From Entamoeba invadens IP1 (Eukaryota > Evosea > Mastigamoebida > Endamoebidae), in contig NW_004443648.1 of the NCBI RefSeq assembly GCF_000330505.1, positions 866,141 to 930,140 on the forward strand: a stretch of 64,000 bases of DNA, read 5' to 3'. The notes under the pieces are model-generated. The model was not told where the DNA came from, did not search any database, and was given only the letters and a program-made list of their open reading frames with translations. A program made the position numbers and the translations under genes. Below are positions 21,581-32,432 of the stretch, one piece after another (position 1 is the first letter of the stretch; each line of letters begins with the position of its first letter).

Positions 21581-22169
21581 TCACATGATAACACTCTTCG
21601 TTGCTACAACAAAACAAACTGTTTTGGCCATTCGATCAAAGTCGTGTTGTTGTGGGTACAACGACAAATCATGTCTATTTTCCGGTGTATTAAATAGTGA
21701 GGACTGTTCTGCCAGAGTCTTTGCGTTTTCATTAATGAAGCTATTCAATTTTTCGAAATCAGTGACTTTGATCTTATCCGTCTGCATCAGGACGTTTGAT
21801 ATCATTGACTGTATGTAGTCGTCTGTGAGGTATAACCCCTTTTCTTCTTGTAAGAAGAGTCTGATTTGTTGTACTGTCAATTCGTCGAATCCGTCTGTGT
21901 CGTATTGCTGATTGTTATTGTTTAGTCACAATTGAACTATAAATAACTCTAACTGTTTTATCGCGTTAATAATAGCAAACATAAAAAAGTGTGGTTGGTG
22001 GGTAACTTGATTGCGGCAATGACGAAGACGTCTCTGTGTTTGACGAGGCCATTTCTGGGACCGGTGAAATTTTTCCAAGTGAACTTCGAGATCCCATCGA
22101 GTGGTCCAGCGTTGTTTTCGCTTTTTTCACAATTGGGTTTACCACTTTCACTTTGCTCTTCGGTATCAT
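21581..22169 (-). CDS. EF-hand-like protein, two exons
   Basis: Exon 1 is 22169-21981, exon 2 is 21907-21581; the 73-base intron starts GTTTGC (the only departure from GTTTGT here) and ends CAG, phase 0, giving 171 residues. Joining restores an EF-hand: exon 1 ends TTLFY and exon 2 starts QYDTDGFDELTVQQIRLFL. The loop is degenerate (Phe at position 5, Asp at 6, Gln at 12), so Ca2+ binding may be weak or lost. A second helical pair follows (DDYIQSMISNVLMQTDKIKV). The N-terminal 60 residues are basic, then Ser/Pro-rich. The exon 1 frame has no ATG upstream of 22169, but it stays open to about 22252, so an additional 5' exon is possible. Confidence 0.6.
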
Positions 22170-22438
22170 TTTGGGTTTCAAGTTTTTCTTCCATTTTTTT
22201 GTCTTTTTTAATATTTCTTGTTTCTCGATCTCATTTAGATTGATTTTTTGTTAGATTTACTATCAGTTATAATTTTATTGTTAAAATAGTATAGTTTAAA
22301 ATATGAGAATGTAGCGGTGAGATTGTCTCAAAAATGATGAACAAAAAAATCTGATAATGTCTTTTTTTAGACTGGAGGAAAGAACTGGTGGTAAAAGGCG
22401 AAAAAGTCTTCAGAAGAAATTAAAATGGGGCGTAATCA

Positions 22439-23447
22439 TTATTTAGTGAGCTCTATCTTGGGAGCTCCCTTCCTAAGCTCGGCTAGCATTTTGCAAGCCT
22501 GACAAACGTCGCTACTCGTCTTCATGCCACACAACTTACACACTTTAAGCTTTACCTGTTGTTTGTCTTTGATTTTAACAGAAGCTTGTTCGTTGGAGAT
22601 GACACAAGACCTGACGATCCATGGGAATTTGATTTGAGTCTCTTGCAAAAAGGTTCGTGCGTTGCCTCGGAAGGCTGTCCCTGCATATGAACACTCAACA
22701 CTGAAGTACTTCAGTTTCATGTAATGAGCGTACAACACAACCTCTTTTTGCGTCAAGAGACTGAAGGGTTTGATTCGCACAATGTCGCCAACTTCCTCGC
22801 GCAAAAGAGACTTGCAACGCTCAAGACGGACCGCATCACCTCGCAAAAAGTTCATTAAAACCGTCTCAGCCACATCGTCGCCGTTGTGCCCAGTGGCTAT
22901 CACATTTCCACCAACTTCGCTTGTGGCCTTCTCCAAACACTGCCTCCGCAAAACACCACAATAGCTACACGCATTACGACCACCCTTTGAAACAATCTCG
23001 TCCATGGTCATTCCATATTCGGTTTTGTAGGAAATGATCTTCAACGGAAGTTGCAAATATTCTTCCAACCAATGGACACACTCCAGTGAACGATCTCGGT
23101 AACCAACAATCCCTTCATCAACAGCAACTAATGTGTACTTTGCACCTGTTGGGTGCTGTTTTTCAATTCTTGTCAACATAGTTGCCAAAGCTGTGCTGTC
23201 TTTGCCCCCACTGACACCAATCGTGATGTGGTCGGTTGGTCGGATGAGATTGAACGACTTGATGCAGTCATACACAATTGTTTCCACTCTCTTTTGTGTT
23301 ACTTTGTGTTCTTTCGTATTTCGAAATGCAGAAAAACAATGATCAAAATTGAAAACAAACTTCAATAAAACACGTTTTACAGACCAACTCGCCCTCTGGG
23401 GTTTTTGTGCACACAGGGTTCACTTGGCACTTTGAACACTTCACCAT
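22439..23447 (-). CDS. CTU1: Cytoplasmic tRNA 2-thiolation protein 1 (Ctu1/Ncs6), two exons
   Basis: Exon 1 is 23447-23361, exon 2 is 23290-22439; the 70-base intron starts GTTTGT and ends AAG, phase 0, giving 312 residues. With Ctu2 it adds sulfur to the wobble uridine of tRNA-Lys, Glu and Gln, using sulfur from Urm1. Exon 1 supplies the N-terminal zinc site (CSKC and CKTC). The PP-loop ATPase motif SGGKDS is at about 56-61, the catalytic Cys region NACSYCGVLRR follows, then TGHNGDD, and a C-terminal zinc ribbon (CKLC...CQAC). The spacing from CKTCF to SGGKDS after splicing equals that of yeast and human proteins within a residue or two. No TAG acceptor is available, so the AAG choice is by phase and homology. 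Confidence 0.87.
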
Positions 23448-24264
23448 CTGTTTTCATTGTTCTGGTCGTTCAAAAATCACTAAAACTCTTTTATGAGTCT
23501 TTGTCCTTGTTGCTTGAATTGAGTATTAATATTAATAGTAACAAGTATCAAATTACTAGTTTGAACAGTTTAACTATTATTCAATGGTTAACATATTAAT
23601 ATTTAATAATTAAGATGAGAACCATACATTATCATTTGGTTATTATTAAAACTCAATTATATTAAAAAACCTAAATACAATTTTTGGTTTATTAAAAAAA
23701 ATGGTTAAATACAATGAACTAAAAAATAACCATAGAAAAACCAGTTAAATTTTGATTATTTAAAAAAGAGTGAAGGATAACAAACTAATATATAATGATA
23801 TATTTGTTATATATATAACGATATAAATATGTTAAAAAATAATACAACCCATGATGAAAGATCGAATCATCTCCACGTTGTGACCAACAAACCGAGTACC
23901 ATCACCGTTATTATCCCGATTTTTTATGACAATTTCAACAATTTAATCAATAAATGCCCAGTCATATCTTTCATAGTGACGTGTTACCAAACATCATTTT
24001 CATCAAAGAACCAATGAATAACAAGGAAACAATCTTGCCAAATATTTTGCAATAAGGAATACAGGCCCTTTTTGCGCCTTCACAAGAAATAAAACGATTC
24101 TTAGTTGTTAAATTAGTTGATAAGTAAAAGTTCATATTAATAAAGAATTTAGTGTATCCACGTCTTTATAGACTGGAAATGTCCCCCCTTGGACTAATTT
24201 AGTGAAACCCCACTCTTCATTATAAAAAGGAACTTCAAACTCTATTTGAACAAGACTCAACACA
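23448..24264. other. Intergenic stretch, mostly AT-rich
   Basis: No gene is confidently supported. An AATGAACT element occurs at 23713-23720 (+). A 62-codon frame at 23829-24017 (+) has a more gene-like composition than the flanks but resembles nothing I know. The last 130 bases are the DnaJ promoter. Confidence 0.45.
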
Positions 24265-25482
24265 ATGCCAAAGGAAATGGGATTATATGACACGCTCGGT
24301 CTTCCAGCTGAATGTACATTGGAACAGATTAAGAAGGCGTACAAGAAATTGGCTATGAAGTATCACCCCGACAAGAATCCGGGCAACAAACAGGCCGAAG
24401 AGAAATTCAAAGAAGTTGCTGAGGCGTATTCCGTCTTAAGTGATTCTAAAAAGAGAGAAGTCTATGACAGATATGGTAAGAAAGGGTTAGAGGAAGGCGG
24501 TATGTCTGGTTTCGACATGAACGACATCTTCTCACAATTCTTTGGTGGTGGAGGATTTGGGTTTGGTGGACGTCAGCGTTCTGGTCCGCGCAAGGGCCGT
24601 ACTGTTCAAGTGCCACTGAAGTGCAATTTAGAGGATTTGTACAATGGAAAGACCTTCAAGCGTAAAATCACGCACGACGTCTTATGTCCCAAATGTAAAG
24701 GAAAAGGGACGAAGAGTGGGAAGGAGTTAAAGAAGTGTCAACGGTGTGGAGGCCAAGGAGCTGTCATGATGACTGAGCGCCGAGGAAATTGTATCATGCA
24801 AAGTCAACAGATCTGTCCCGATTGTAAAGGGAAAGGGGAGCAAGTCGATGACAAAGATAAGTGTCCGAGTTGCCGAGGGTTAAGAGTTGTACAAGAAGAA
24901 AAGATTTTAGAAATAGTTGTCCAACCGGGGACACGAGAAAGAGAAGCTATTGCATTTGCTGGGGAATCGGATCAAGCCCCTGATATGGTCCCTGGAGATG
25001 TCGTCTTTGTTATCTTAACAAATCCAAATAGTAAATTCACGAGAATTGGAAACAATTTGTTAGTAGAAAAGACTATTGGACTGAATGAGGCATTGACTGG
25101 ATTACATTTTGTTATGAAACATTTGGACGGAAGAGAATTATATGTCGAATCAAAGGACGTCATTCAACCAAATTCATATATGAAAATAGAGGGGGAAGGG
25201 TTCCCTATTAAACATCAATCTACTCATGGAGATCTCTACATCCACTTCACTGTCGTATTGCCTACTAAAGAAAGTCTCGCACAAAATGTCGAGAAATTGA
25301 AGGAACTGTTGCCTAAAGGAGAAACTGCTCCGGCTGAGAAAGACACTTACACTAAATGCACTTTAATGAAATCAACAGCACCACCTAGCGATAACGGATC
25401 ATCTTCTACTCGTGGAGGATATGACAATGATGACGACGATGATGACGGTCAACAAGGAGGCGCTCAGTGCCAGCAACAATAA
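24265..25482 (+). CDS. Type I DnaJ/Hsp40 co-chaperone (DNAJA/Ydj1 type)
   Basis: 405 residues with the full type I layout: J domain with HPD at 34-36, a Gly/Phe-rich linker ([11 protein letters not shown]), a zinc-finger domain with four CxxCxGxG-like motifs ([30 protein letters not shown]), and two C-terminal substrate-binding domains. The HPD loop stimulates ATP hydrolysis by Hsp70. The tail is acidic (a run of Asp) and ends CQQQ, a CaaX box like that of Ydj1 and DNAJA1 (GGVQCQTS in human), so it is probably prenylated and found on membranes. A 108-base part of the J domain is almost identical to the second DnaJ gene at 41676. Confidence 0.93.
   Translation: MPKEMGLYDTLGLPAECTLEQIKKAYKKLAMKYHPDKNPGNKQAEEKFKEVAEAYSVLSDSKKREVYDRYGKKGLEEGGMSGFDMNDIFSQFFGGGGFGFGGRQRSGPRKGRTVQVPLKCNLEDLYNGKTFKRKITHDVLCPKCKGKGTKSGKELKKCQRCGGQGAVMMTERRGNCIMQSQQICPDCKGKGEQVDDKDKCPSCRGLRVVQEEKILEIVVQPGTREREAIAFAGESDQAPDMVPGDVVFVILTNPNSKFTRIGNNLLVEKTIGLNEALTGLHFVMKHLDGRELYVESKDVIQPNSYMKIEGEGFPIKHQSTHGDLYIHFTVVLPTKESLAQNVEKLKELLPKGETAPAEKDTYTKCTLMKSTAPPSDNGSSSTRGGYDNDDDDDDGQQGGAQCQQQ
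24336..24443 (+). repeat. 108-base tract shared with the second DnaJ gene (copy 1)
   Basis: Identical to 41744-41851 except one synonymous third-position change (CAG here, CAA there). Identity drops at once on both sides. It encodes the second half of the J domain, including HPD. Confidence 0.9.
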
Positions 25483-25905
25483 ATTAGTGCTGTTTATTAT
25501 ATTCTTATATTATTATTATATAATTATTATTATCTATTCGGAATAGTTTTCCTTTTTAAATAAATTAATTGTTGTTATCTCATTATAAAAAACTCACCCC
25601 ATTCAAAAAGTATTAAATAACAATTAATGTACCTCTTTGAAACGAAATTCAGAGTCATTGTAATATATTGAGGAATAATACATGTTCTATCGTAATTAAT
25701 GGTTTTTATTACTTTGGATTTTTGATCGCCATTCCCAATTTGGTTGGAATCCTGATCACACCCGAACTAATAAAAAAATTTAGAGGTATTTGTATTAATT
25801 AATTCGGGTTATATTTAATACTATGGAGATATAAGAAAACCTGTGAAATGATTTTAAATATACCCATGAGGTAATCATTAATTAAAAAATAATTGGGATT
25901 AATGA
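25483..25905. other. AT-rich spacer with an imperfect hairpin
   Basis: No gene supported. Bases 25723-25735 and 25746-25758 form an imperfect hairpin (two 5-bp arms around a 3-base mismatch region, 10-base loop) that is GC-richer than the surroundings; it may be a 3' or promoter element. Confidence 0.45.
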
Positions 25906-27944
25906 ATGGACATATTTAAATTAAAATTATTCGATTTAAATAGTACTCCTTGCAAAGACAGGAGTAGTAAAACATTGAAAGGGAAACTCCTGCGAACTGT
26001 GAATGACAAAAACCGAATGCTGTTGAGTACGTCATTAATTATAGTGGTGGTATTGATAATGTTTATTCTCATTGCTGTTGTCAGTTTTGGTGTGACTAAA
26101 AATAAACAAAGATACAACAAACAACACAAAAAAACAGAGAACTTTTGTTATACACTCACACAAAAATTAATAAGTCTTTTGTGTTGTATTAAAGAAATAC
26201 CATTCCTTTGCAGATGTTCAAAAGAAGCTGTTTTGGACATATTCCACAACATACAAAATACTTGTAACAATGTAAACAAAGAAGAGAAAAACGCACCATG
26301 TCCCCATAAATCAACTCAACAACAAAGAACTTCTAAAAAAGAGAAGAGATGTACCTCACAACTGAAACACAAAATTCCAAAAGAAAAAAACAAGAAAAAA
26401 GAGATATCGACCACCGACGAAAAAACCGACTCGGATACGTCTAAAGGTAACGAAAGTGAAAATGCAAAGCCAACACAACAAAATACCGACACAACAAATA
26501 AAGCACAAACTGCTGACGTTTTCGATTCGATACGAAACGGTTTCACACCAGACGATATCATTGGTATCGAGTGGGGAGAGTACTCAATTCGAGTCGCAAC
26601 AAAAACAAACTATTACTACACAGCTCACTTTTTTCCCAATTTTGGAGATAAGGGACTTCAAAACCGGATCACTCTTGAAAAGTCGAAGGTATATCCTTTC
26701 ATGAGTCCATCGGTTTGTTTGTGTTTTGTGTCAAATAAAGTAACATGTAGGCAAAGCGAGATTTGGGGTATTCCACAATCAATGGAGATATCAAGTCATA
26801 CGACTTTAAAGAATATGGCGTTATCTCTTCGCAGTGTGTTATCGCAATCATGTTACAAAAAATAAAGAATGAAACAAATGCGAAGGTCGCGATCATATCT
26901 TTGAAGCCACGTTTACTCGAACAGTTGAGTGGCACGTTAATACGCGCTGGAAAAGATATTGGGTTGGTGGTGTTTTGTGTGTATAACTTCGTTGGGCCGA
27001 TGGAAGAATTGTTGTTCGAGTATGACTGCCCCGTTGCAGTGAATTATGCATTATTAGATGTGGGCTTTTATACCACAACACTCACTTTTGTATCTCAAAA
27101 CAAAAATCAATCACGCGCATCTCATTCTTTCATTTTGCAATATGGAATGAGAAACGTCGACCAAAATGTCTCAGATCTCATCAGAAAGAAGGTTGGGCAG
27201 AACGAGAGCGAAAAAGAGGTTGAAAGATTGACGAAGCGTGTGAACAGTTCGTTTTGTTCCGAGGCGAATGAATGCGAATTGGAAGCCCAAAATTTCGGAA
27301 TTTTGAAAATCACAAAAGACGAATACTTTTTGTGCCTTCAGGATGAAAGCGGGAGAATGCATTCGTTCATCGACTTTTGTCTGAAAACAGCCAATATGAA
27401 AAAAGAAAACTTCGAGTCTTGTGTTGTGACGGGATTTGGGTTCAGACCAAAACCAATTTTGGAGCAGATCGAAAGGGTTTTCAAGATTGATTACAAATTT
27501 TCAGATAACATTGGCGCTGTTGGTAGCGCGTTGTATATTTCTTTGGCGATAGATCCGTTGTGGAGAAAGAGAGCAATCGAGAACAATAAAATTAAAAATA
27601 TAAAAAGCGGAGATGATTTTAAGATTGAGAATGACGGAACAAAGGTGATTGAAGAAGACGGAAAAATGGTGAAGATTATCAATGAATTAGTGGTAAAGGA
27701 GGAAAGTTGCAATAAAGAAGAGGGAATGAACTACGCCGAGTTTATGAAGATCTACAATGAGAATTCAGACCGCTATATGAAATTCTCGTTTGAGACATCA
27801 AACATTAACATGTTACTGTTAAAGAAATACAAAAAGGACAAGGTGACCTTAAAAATACGGACTGAGGAGCTTGACAACATTCCACTGGGAGACTTGGAGA
27901 AGCAGGTGCAATTTATAACAAAATACGAATTGAAATCTAATTAA
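25906..27944 (+). CDS. Membrane-anchored divergent Hsp70-like protein, frame interrupted at about 26713-26766
   Basis: Two overlapping frames form one gene. The first (from ATG 25906) has a membrane helix at about 40-64 (LLSTSLIIVVVLIMFILIAVV), a Cys-rich stretch, a long Lys/Thr/Gln-rich linker, then the start of an Hsp70-type ATPase fold (IGIEWGEYSIRVAT in place of GIDLGTTYS). The second, to 27944, continues with SYDFKEYGVISSQ (as YSPEEISA), LLDVGFYTTTLTF (as DLGGGTFDVS), VVTGFGFRP and DNIGAVGSALY (as AVAYGAA). They are joined either by a 38-base GTTTGT...TAG intron (26713-26750, phase 0, unusually short) or by one missing base in the GGGG run at 26765-26768; the latter keeps PSVCLCFVSNKV, which looks coding. 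Nucleotide-binding residues are replaced, and the substrate-binding domain is nearly absent. Confidence 0.65.
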
Positions 27945-27958
27945 TTGATTATGTTTGT

Positions 27959-28873
27959 TTATGGAAGAGGTTTACCTGTCGAGAGGTAGAGTTCATACCA
28001 TTCCTTTCTTGTTAACTCGAAGCTGAACGCACTCACCTCATTAACCAAGTGCTCTGGATTTGTTGTTCCCGTGACAACTTGGATGTGAGACGGGTGGCGT
28101 AAAATCCAAGAAAGTGCTATTTCATGGGGAGTCACATCATATTTCTGGGACAATTCACACAACTTTTCGTTGAGTTTTTTGTATTCTGGATTGTTGATAA
28201 AAGTGCCTTTGACAAAATCGACTTGAAGTGGCGACCAAGCTTGGACTTGTATATCATGTAAAGCGCAATAGTCCAATACATTTCCATCGCGAACAAGTGA
28301 CGTTTCATGTGTTGTATTGAAGTGGACCGACTCGTCGATGGACTGACAATGCACAACTGAGAATTGGATTTGGTTGAACCACAACTTGAACGGAAGTTCT
28401 TTTTGGAGTAAATCAATTTGAATTGGTGAAAAGTTTGACACACCAAAGTAGTGAACTTTCCCATTAAAAAAGAGCGTCTTCAAAGCGTCTGCCACCTCTT
28501 TGTAATCCATTAAAGCGTCTGGACGGTGTAACAAAAGGATATCGATATACATGATATTCATTCGCCCAAGCGAAGTGTCCACACTTCTCAAAATGTGTTC
28601 TTTCGACAAGTCGTAAAACCCCCGACAAATTCCACACTTCGTTTGTACCACCAATTTTTCGCGCAGTGATGGTCTTTTTTCGAAAACTCGACCAAGAAGC
28701 TTTTCACACTCCCCGCCTCCATAGATATCAGCATTGTCAATACAGTTAATACCACACTCCAATGCCTTTTGTATAAAATCTTCTGCTTGTTCAACTGTTT
28801 TGTTTTTAAATCTCATGAACCCTATTACGTACTGTGATACTTTGAGACCTCCACATACGCTTATTGCTTTCAT
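27959..28873 (-). CDS. Aldo/keto reductase, YdhF-like
   Basis: 304 residues, one exon. NAD(P)H-dependent carbonyl reductase with a TIM-barrel fold. The catalytic tetrad is visible: Asp46 and Tyr51 in CIDNADIYGGG, Lys near 79 in VVQTKCGI, and His near 116 in LLLHRPD. The phrases GVSNFSPIQIDLL, QIQFSVVH and PHEIALSWILRHP are typical of AKR family members, and length and order fit bacterial YdhF (about 298 residues). Substrate is unknown. Close resemblance to a bacterial subfamily suggests lateral transfer, which needs a tree. It is convergent with the Hsp70-like gene, with stops only 14 bases apart. Confidence 0.88.
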   Translation of the reverse strand: MKAISVCGGLKVSQYVIGFMRFKNKTVEQAEDFIQKALECGINCIDNADIYGGGECEKLLGRVFEKRPSLREKLVVQTKCGICRGFYDLSKEHILRSVDTSLGRMNIMYIDILLLHRPDALMDYKEVADALKTLFFNGKVHYFGVSNFSPIQIDLLQKELPFKLWFNQIQFSVVHCQSIDESVHFNTTHETSLVRDGNVLDYCALHDIQVQAWSPLQVDFVKGTFINNPEYKKLNEKLCELSQKYDVTPHEIALSWILRHPSHIQVVTGTTNPEHLVNEVSAFSFELTRKEWYELYLSTGKPLP

Positions 28874-29106
28874 CTCTTATATGTATTATAGAGATTGAGG
28901 TTTATAACAAAAATAAGAAGAGTTATCTGATGTCTTTATTTCAATATAGTGATATTATAGACAATATATATTTACAACAGTAAACAGAGCAAATAACAAA
29001 TTATATATCTTCAAAGTTGAATTAAAAGAATACAGAAGGTTAAAAGTTGTGATTCAAAATGGGTCAGATTAAACAACATTGAATAAAATACATGCAACAA
29101 ATCCAA

Positions 29107-30373
29107 TCACAATACATTGTATTCATTGTACTGCGCCTCTTTGATCTTTTCTCTCAGTCGTTTGTTAATCTTCTCCATCCTCTGAACTTCAGTCTTAAGA
29201 CTCTCATTGTATTGTACTGCAATATCCATTCTCTCAGTAAAAAACTCGGAGACTTCTCCACACTTCTCCGAAGTCTTTTGGTAGTCGAGATGATTTCCAG
29301 AGTCGCCAATTTTGCTAGTGATGGTGTCCAAAGCTATCACACTGACATTTGCTTTCACAAGTTCCTTGAAATTTTGTTTGATGACTTTGACCATATTTTC
29401 TCGCGTTTTAGTGATTTGGCATGGGGGACTGATTTTAGTGGATGTAATAACAGGGGAATGAACAAAAGTCGATAGCAAGAAGTATGACACATTCAACAAA
29501 CTTCTAGCGGATCTCTCTGTTTTGTTATTCATAGACGACGTCGCCAATTTAATCAACGCAGTTTTGAATGGTGCGAATTTGATGAAAGGAATTGCGACGT
29601 AATGTTTGAAGAATAAAACTACAAAGAAATGGACTGCAAGGTTATTCCCATAACTCTCTTGGACTTTAAGAAACACTATTTTGAGTAATATAGCCAAGTG
29701 CTCAGGTATTTGAAATACTGTTGTATAGAGTACATTACACAGCGAGTGTATGATCTCTTGAAAAGATAGGGTTTGTGTTTCTTCATTAAGTTCTTCGATC
29801 CTCTTAACCACTTTTTGTGTGATATCATATATAGACTTAGCACAATAATGTTGCAAGTAAATGTTGTACATCTGGACAAAGTGCGAATGTGTCAAAAAAG
29901 TCAAAATGTTTTCGGGGGGGTTTTCAAACTCAAAGTCGACGACGTTTTCAAACAACAAACACAGCTTCCCACGTGTTGAAAAGTAGTTCAACAGAGTAAA
30001 TTGCTCGAAGTGGGTATTATTGCCAAGCTACACGTAATTTCATTAATTATCACTGTATAGTTTTATTTATTATAATTTAATTACTTAATACTGTTCTATA
30101 ACAAACGGTCCAATAATAAGCTTTGAGTAGTTCTGAGTTAGTTTCGAAGAATAGGGAAGCAAGGAATTCTTCTTGTGAGTATTTATTGTCGTACGAATAC
30201 GCATAAATTGTCGGTTTCGATGCGATTTTGTTTTCATTCTTTGTAAAAAGTGGGGAGGAGTGCTCGTAGTTGAGTGATCGGGTGCGTTTTTTCTGTTGGG
30301 CTGGATGAAGTGGGCTTAGCATTGGACTATTCATCATAAGAAAATTGGAATGGAAATGAATTCCTATTAACAT
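29107..30373 (-). CDS. RasGAP-like protein, two exons
   Basis: Exon 1 is 30373-30107, exon 2 is 30027-29107; the 79-base intron starts GTTTGT and ends TAG, phase 0, giving 395 residues. The junction restores ELLKAYYWT then LGNNTHFEQFTLLNYF. The central helical region has the order of a RasGAP domain: STRGKLCLLFENVVDFE resembles the arginine-finger segment (LFRxNSLxxKxxxxY), and AVHFFVVLFFKHYVAIPFI resembles the FLRFxxPAI motif. These signatures are degenerate, so GAP activity is uncertain. The N-terminal 80 residues are Ser/Pro-rich; the last 60 form a coiled coil (KTEVQRMEKINKRLREKI). Moderate confidence in the domain, good confidence in the gene structure. Confidence 0.65.
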
Positions 30374-31271
30374 TCCAAAAAACTGTTTATATTTAATTTC
30401 AACTTGGTTTTCATTTTCAATGTACCATTTAATTGATATATTTTACTATAATCAATAATACACGTTTAATTATCAAAATAATTAAATACACAATTTACTT
30501 TTTCTGATTTGAAAATAGTATTTCTTAATATTATAATAATATTTATTAATATTTAATAATTATTAATGAACCAAAAATAAGTAGTGGTTTATATTTCCCC
30601 AAAGATTTGTTGATGTTTTTGAAAATCAATAAAAGATCTTTATAAATAAAAAGTAATTGTTCTTATAACAAAAAAACTATAAAGTATAATAATTTTTTTA
30701 ATTAAGTCGAGAACAAATGTTTATTACCTCTTGACTTTCTAATTATTACATTTTAATCGAATGAGATGTAATGAAATTTCAAAACTGTTATTTTTTATAA
30801 CAATAATAATAGATATAGTTTTATATAATATATGATATATATAATATATTGATGATTAACCAAATTAAAGAAACTATCTATACTTTAAAAATATTTTTAT
30901 TATTTTTTTACTTTACAATTGATTACAGTGAATTTATTACAGTGTAATGTAATAAATAAATAATTGATTTAAACTATAATATATTTATGATTCTAAAGAT
31001 TAGTATTATTATTACATATAAACACTTTAAATAACATTGAACAAAATTCAAGTGGTCTAAAAATCGGGAAATCTCGAGTTTATTAAATAAATTTCCGTTT
31101 TTTTAGAGTTTATATAATGTGCATAAACAATACACAAGCCAAAAAAAGAAAATCATCAAAAATTGTATTAATATCCCTGTAAAAACAGGCCAAAACAAAA
31201 TAAGGGCGTTATTTTAAGTGTTAACAAGTTGTTTATTGGTAAGCAATCAACAAAACACACGAATAAAACAC
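30374..31271. other. AT-rich gene-free stretch
   Basis: About 900 bases over 80 percent A/T. No open frame, RNA gene or repeat that I can support. Confidence 0.55.
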
Positions 31272-32432
31272 TCAAATGAAGTCGATATATCTCCTGACTT
31301 CCTTTGGAGATGTCACACTGAGTTCATAAGCTTTGTTTAGAATCAATCTAACGTTTTTCGGCGCGTTTTTAATGACCTCGAATGGTTCCAGCGCTTCCAG
31401 GCATGCTTCAGCGTTTAAAAGTAATTCAGCAGCTGTGACATAAATGATGTACGAAGGGCGTGTTGACATATAAAAGTCGAGCAGTGCTGTTTCGTCCTTT
31501 CCTCTGAATGTGTCCAATCCATACGACCACATATGTGGCTTAAAAGTGAGTACTTTTCTGAACACTTTGAGCATCAATTCGTAGTGAGGGTTACATAGTA
31601 CTTTCAAGAAAACTTGTGGCCAAGTGTTATCCTCCCTCATGTGATCAGTGGTACGTGCACAGAAGCGGTATGTACACTTATAAGCAATTTCCTCTTCTAT
31701 GTTTCGCAAAAAAGCTGCCGCAACATATACAACACCATGCAAATCTCTCCCTTCGGCTCTCCAGAAATGGTTGCACACCGCATTCGCTATTTTACAATAA
31801 ATATTTTTGAATTTTTCGTTGTCATTTCTCGTGTTTGCGCGCTGGGCGTAATAATAAATCTCTGAAGCATACTCACCCGGTTTACTGACTTCGTCATAAT
31901 CCTTCTTCGATTCCAACTTCAATCGACTCTGAGCATCCCATGCTACTTTTCTGCAGTACTTTTCATTTTCGATCCCAACTATTCCATATTTTAATACCGA
32001 ATTTCTTATATCGAGCAGTTGGACATATGTTTGCTTTAACAGAACTGACAACGTTGGCACATTACGAAGATCAGGTATTGGGTCGTCGTATTCGTCTCGA
32101 GTTGGAGTGTCAGTTGATTGTATAATGGGTTGTGTTTCTGTTGTTTCTGGTTGTGGAAGGAGTTCAGGGGTTGTTGATCGTTGGATAGTTGCACCCGTAG
32201 TTTCCTTCTGTGTAACATTATTTGTGGCATCTTCTTTTGGTGTTTCTTTTATAATGGGTTTCGATGGAAGGGGTTCCGTCTTCGGCACTGTTTCAGTAAC
32301 AAGTTGTGTTTGTTTTTGAACGCTTTGAGCAGAAACGTTATCAACCTTTGGAATCGTGTTATTAGCTTCTGTTGGTTTTGAAAAACCCTTAAAAAGGTCT
32401 TCAGAGTTAGATCTACCGACTTGCGTTGTCAT
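31272..32432 (-). CDS. Protein with Thr/Pro-rich N-terminus and helical C-terminal domain, function unknown
   Basis: 386 residues from a clear ATG. The first 125 residues are disordered, rich in Thr, Pro, Glu, Gln and Lys (for example KPIIKETPKEDATN). The rest is a helical domain (LSVLLKQTYVQLLDIRNSVL; VYVAAAFLRNIEEEIAYKC; YELMLKVFRKVLTFKPH) with the look of an alpha-solenoid such as VHS-, GLE1- or HEAT-like folds, but I cannot assign a family. No signal peptide or membrane segment. Codon use is that of normal genes here. Confidence 0.65.
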   Translation of the reverse strand: MTTQVGRSNSEDLFKGFSKPTEANNTIPKVDNVSAQSVQKQTQLVTETVPKTEPLPSKPIIKETPKEDATNNVTQKETTGATIQRSTTPELLPQPETTETQPIIQSTDTPTRDEYDDPIPDLRNVPTLSVLLKQTYVQLLDIRNSVLKYGIVGIENEKYCRKVAWDAQSRLKLESKKDYDEVSKPGEYASEIYYYAQRANTRNDNEKFKNIYCKIANAVCNHFWRAEGRDLHGVVYVAAAFLRNIEEEIAYKCTYRFCARTTDHMREDNTWPQVFLKVLCNPHYELMLKVFRKVLTFKPHMWSYGLDTFRGKDETALLDFYMSTRPSYIIYVTAAELLLNAEACLEALEPFEVIKNAPKNVRLILNKAYELSVTSPKEVRRYIDFI

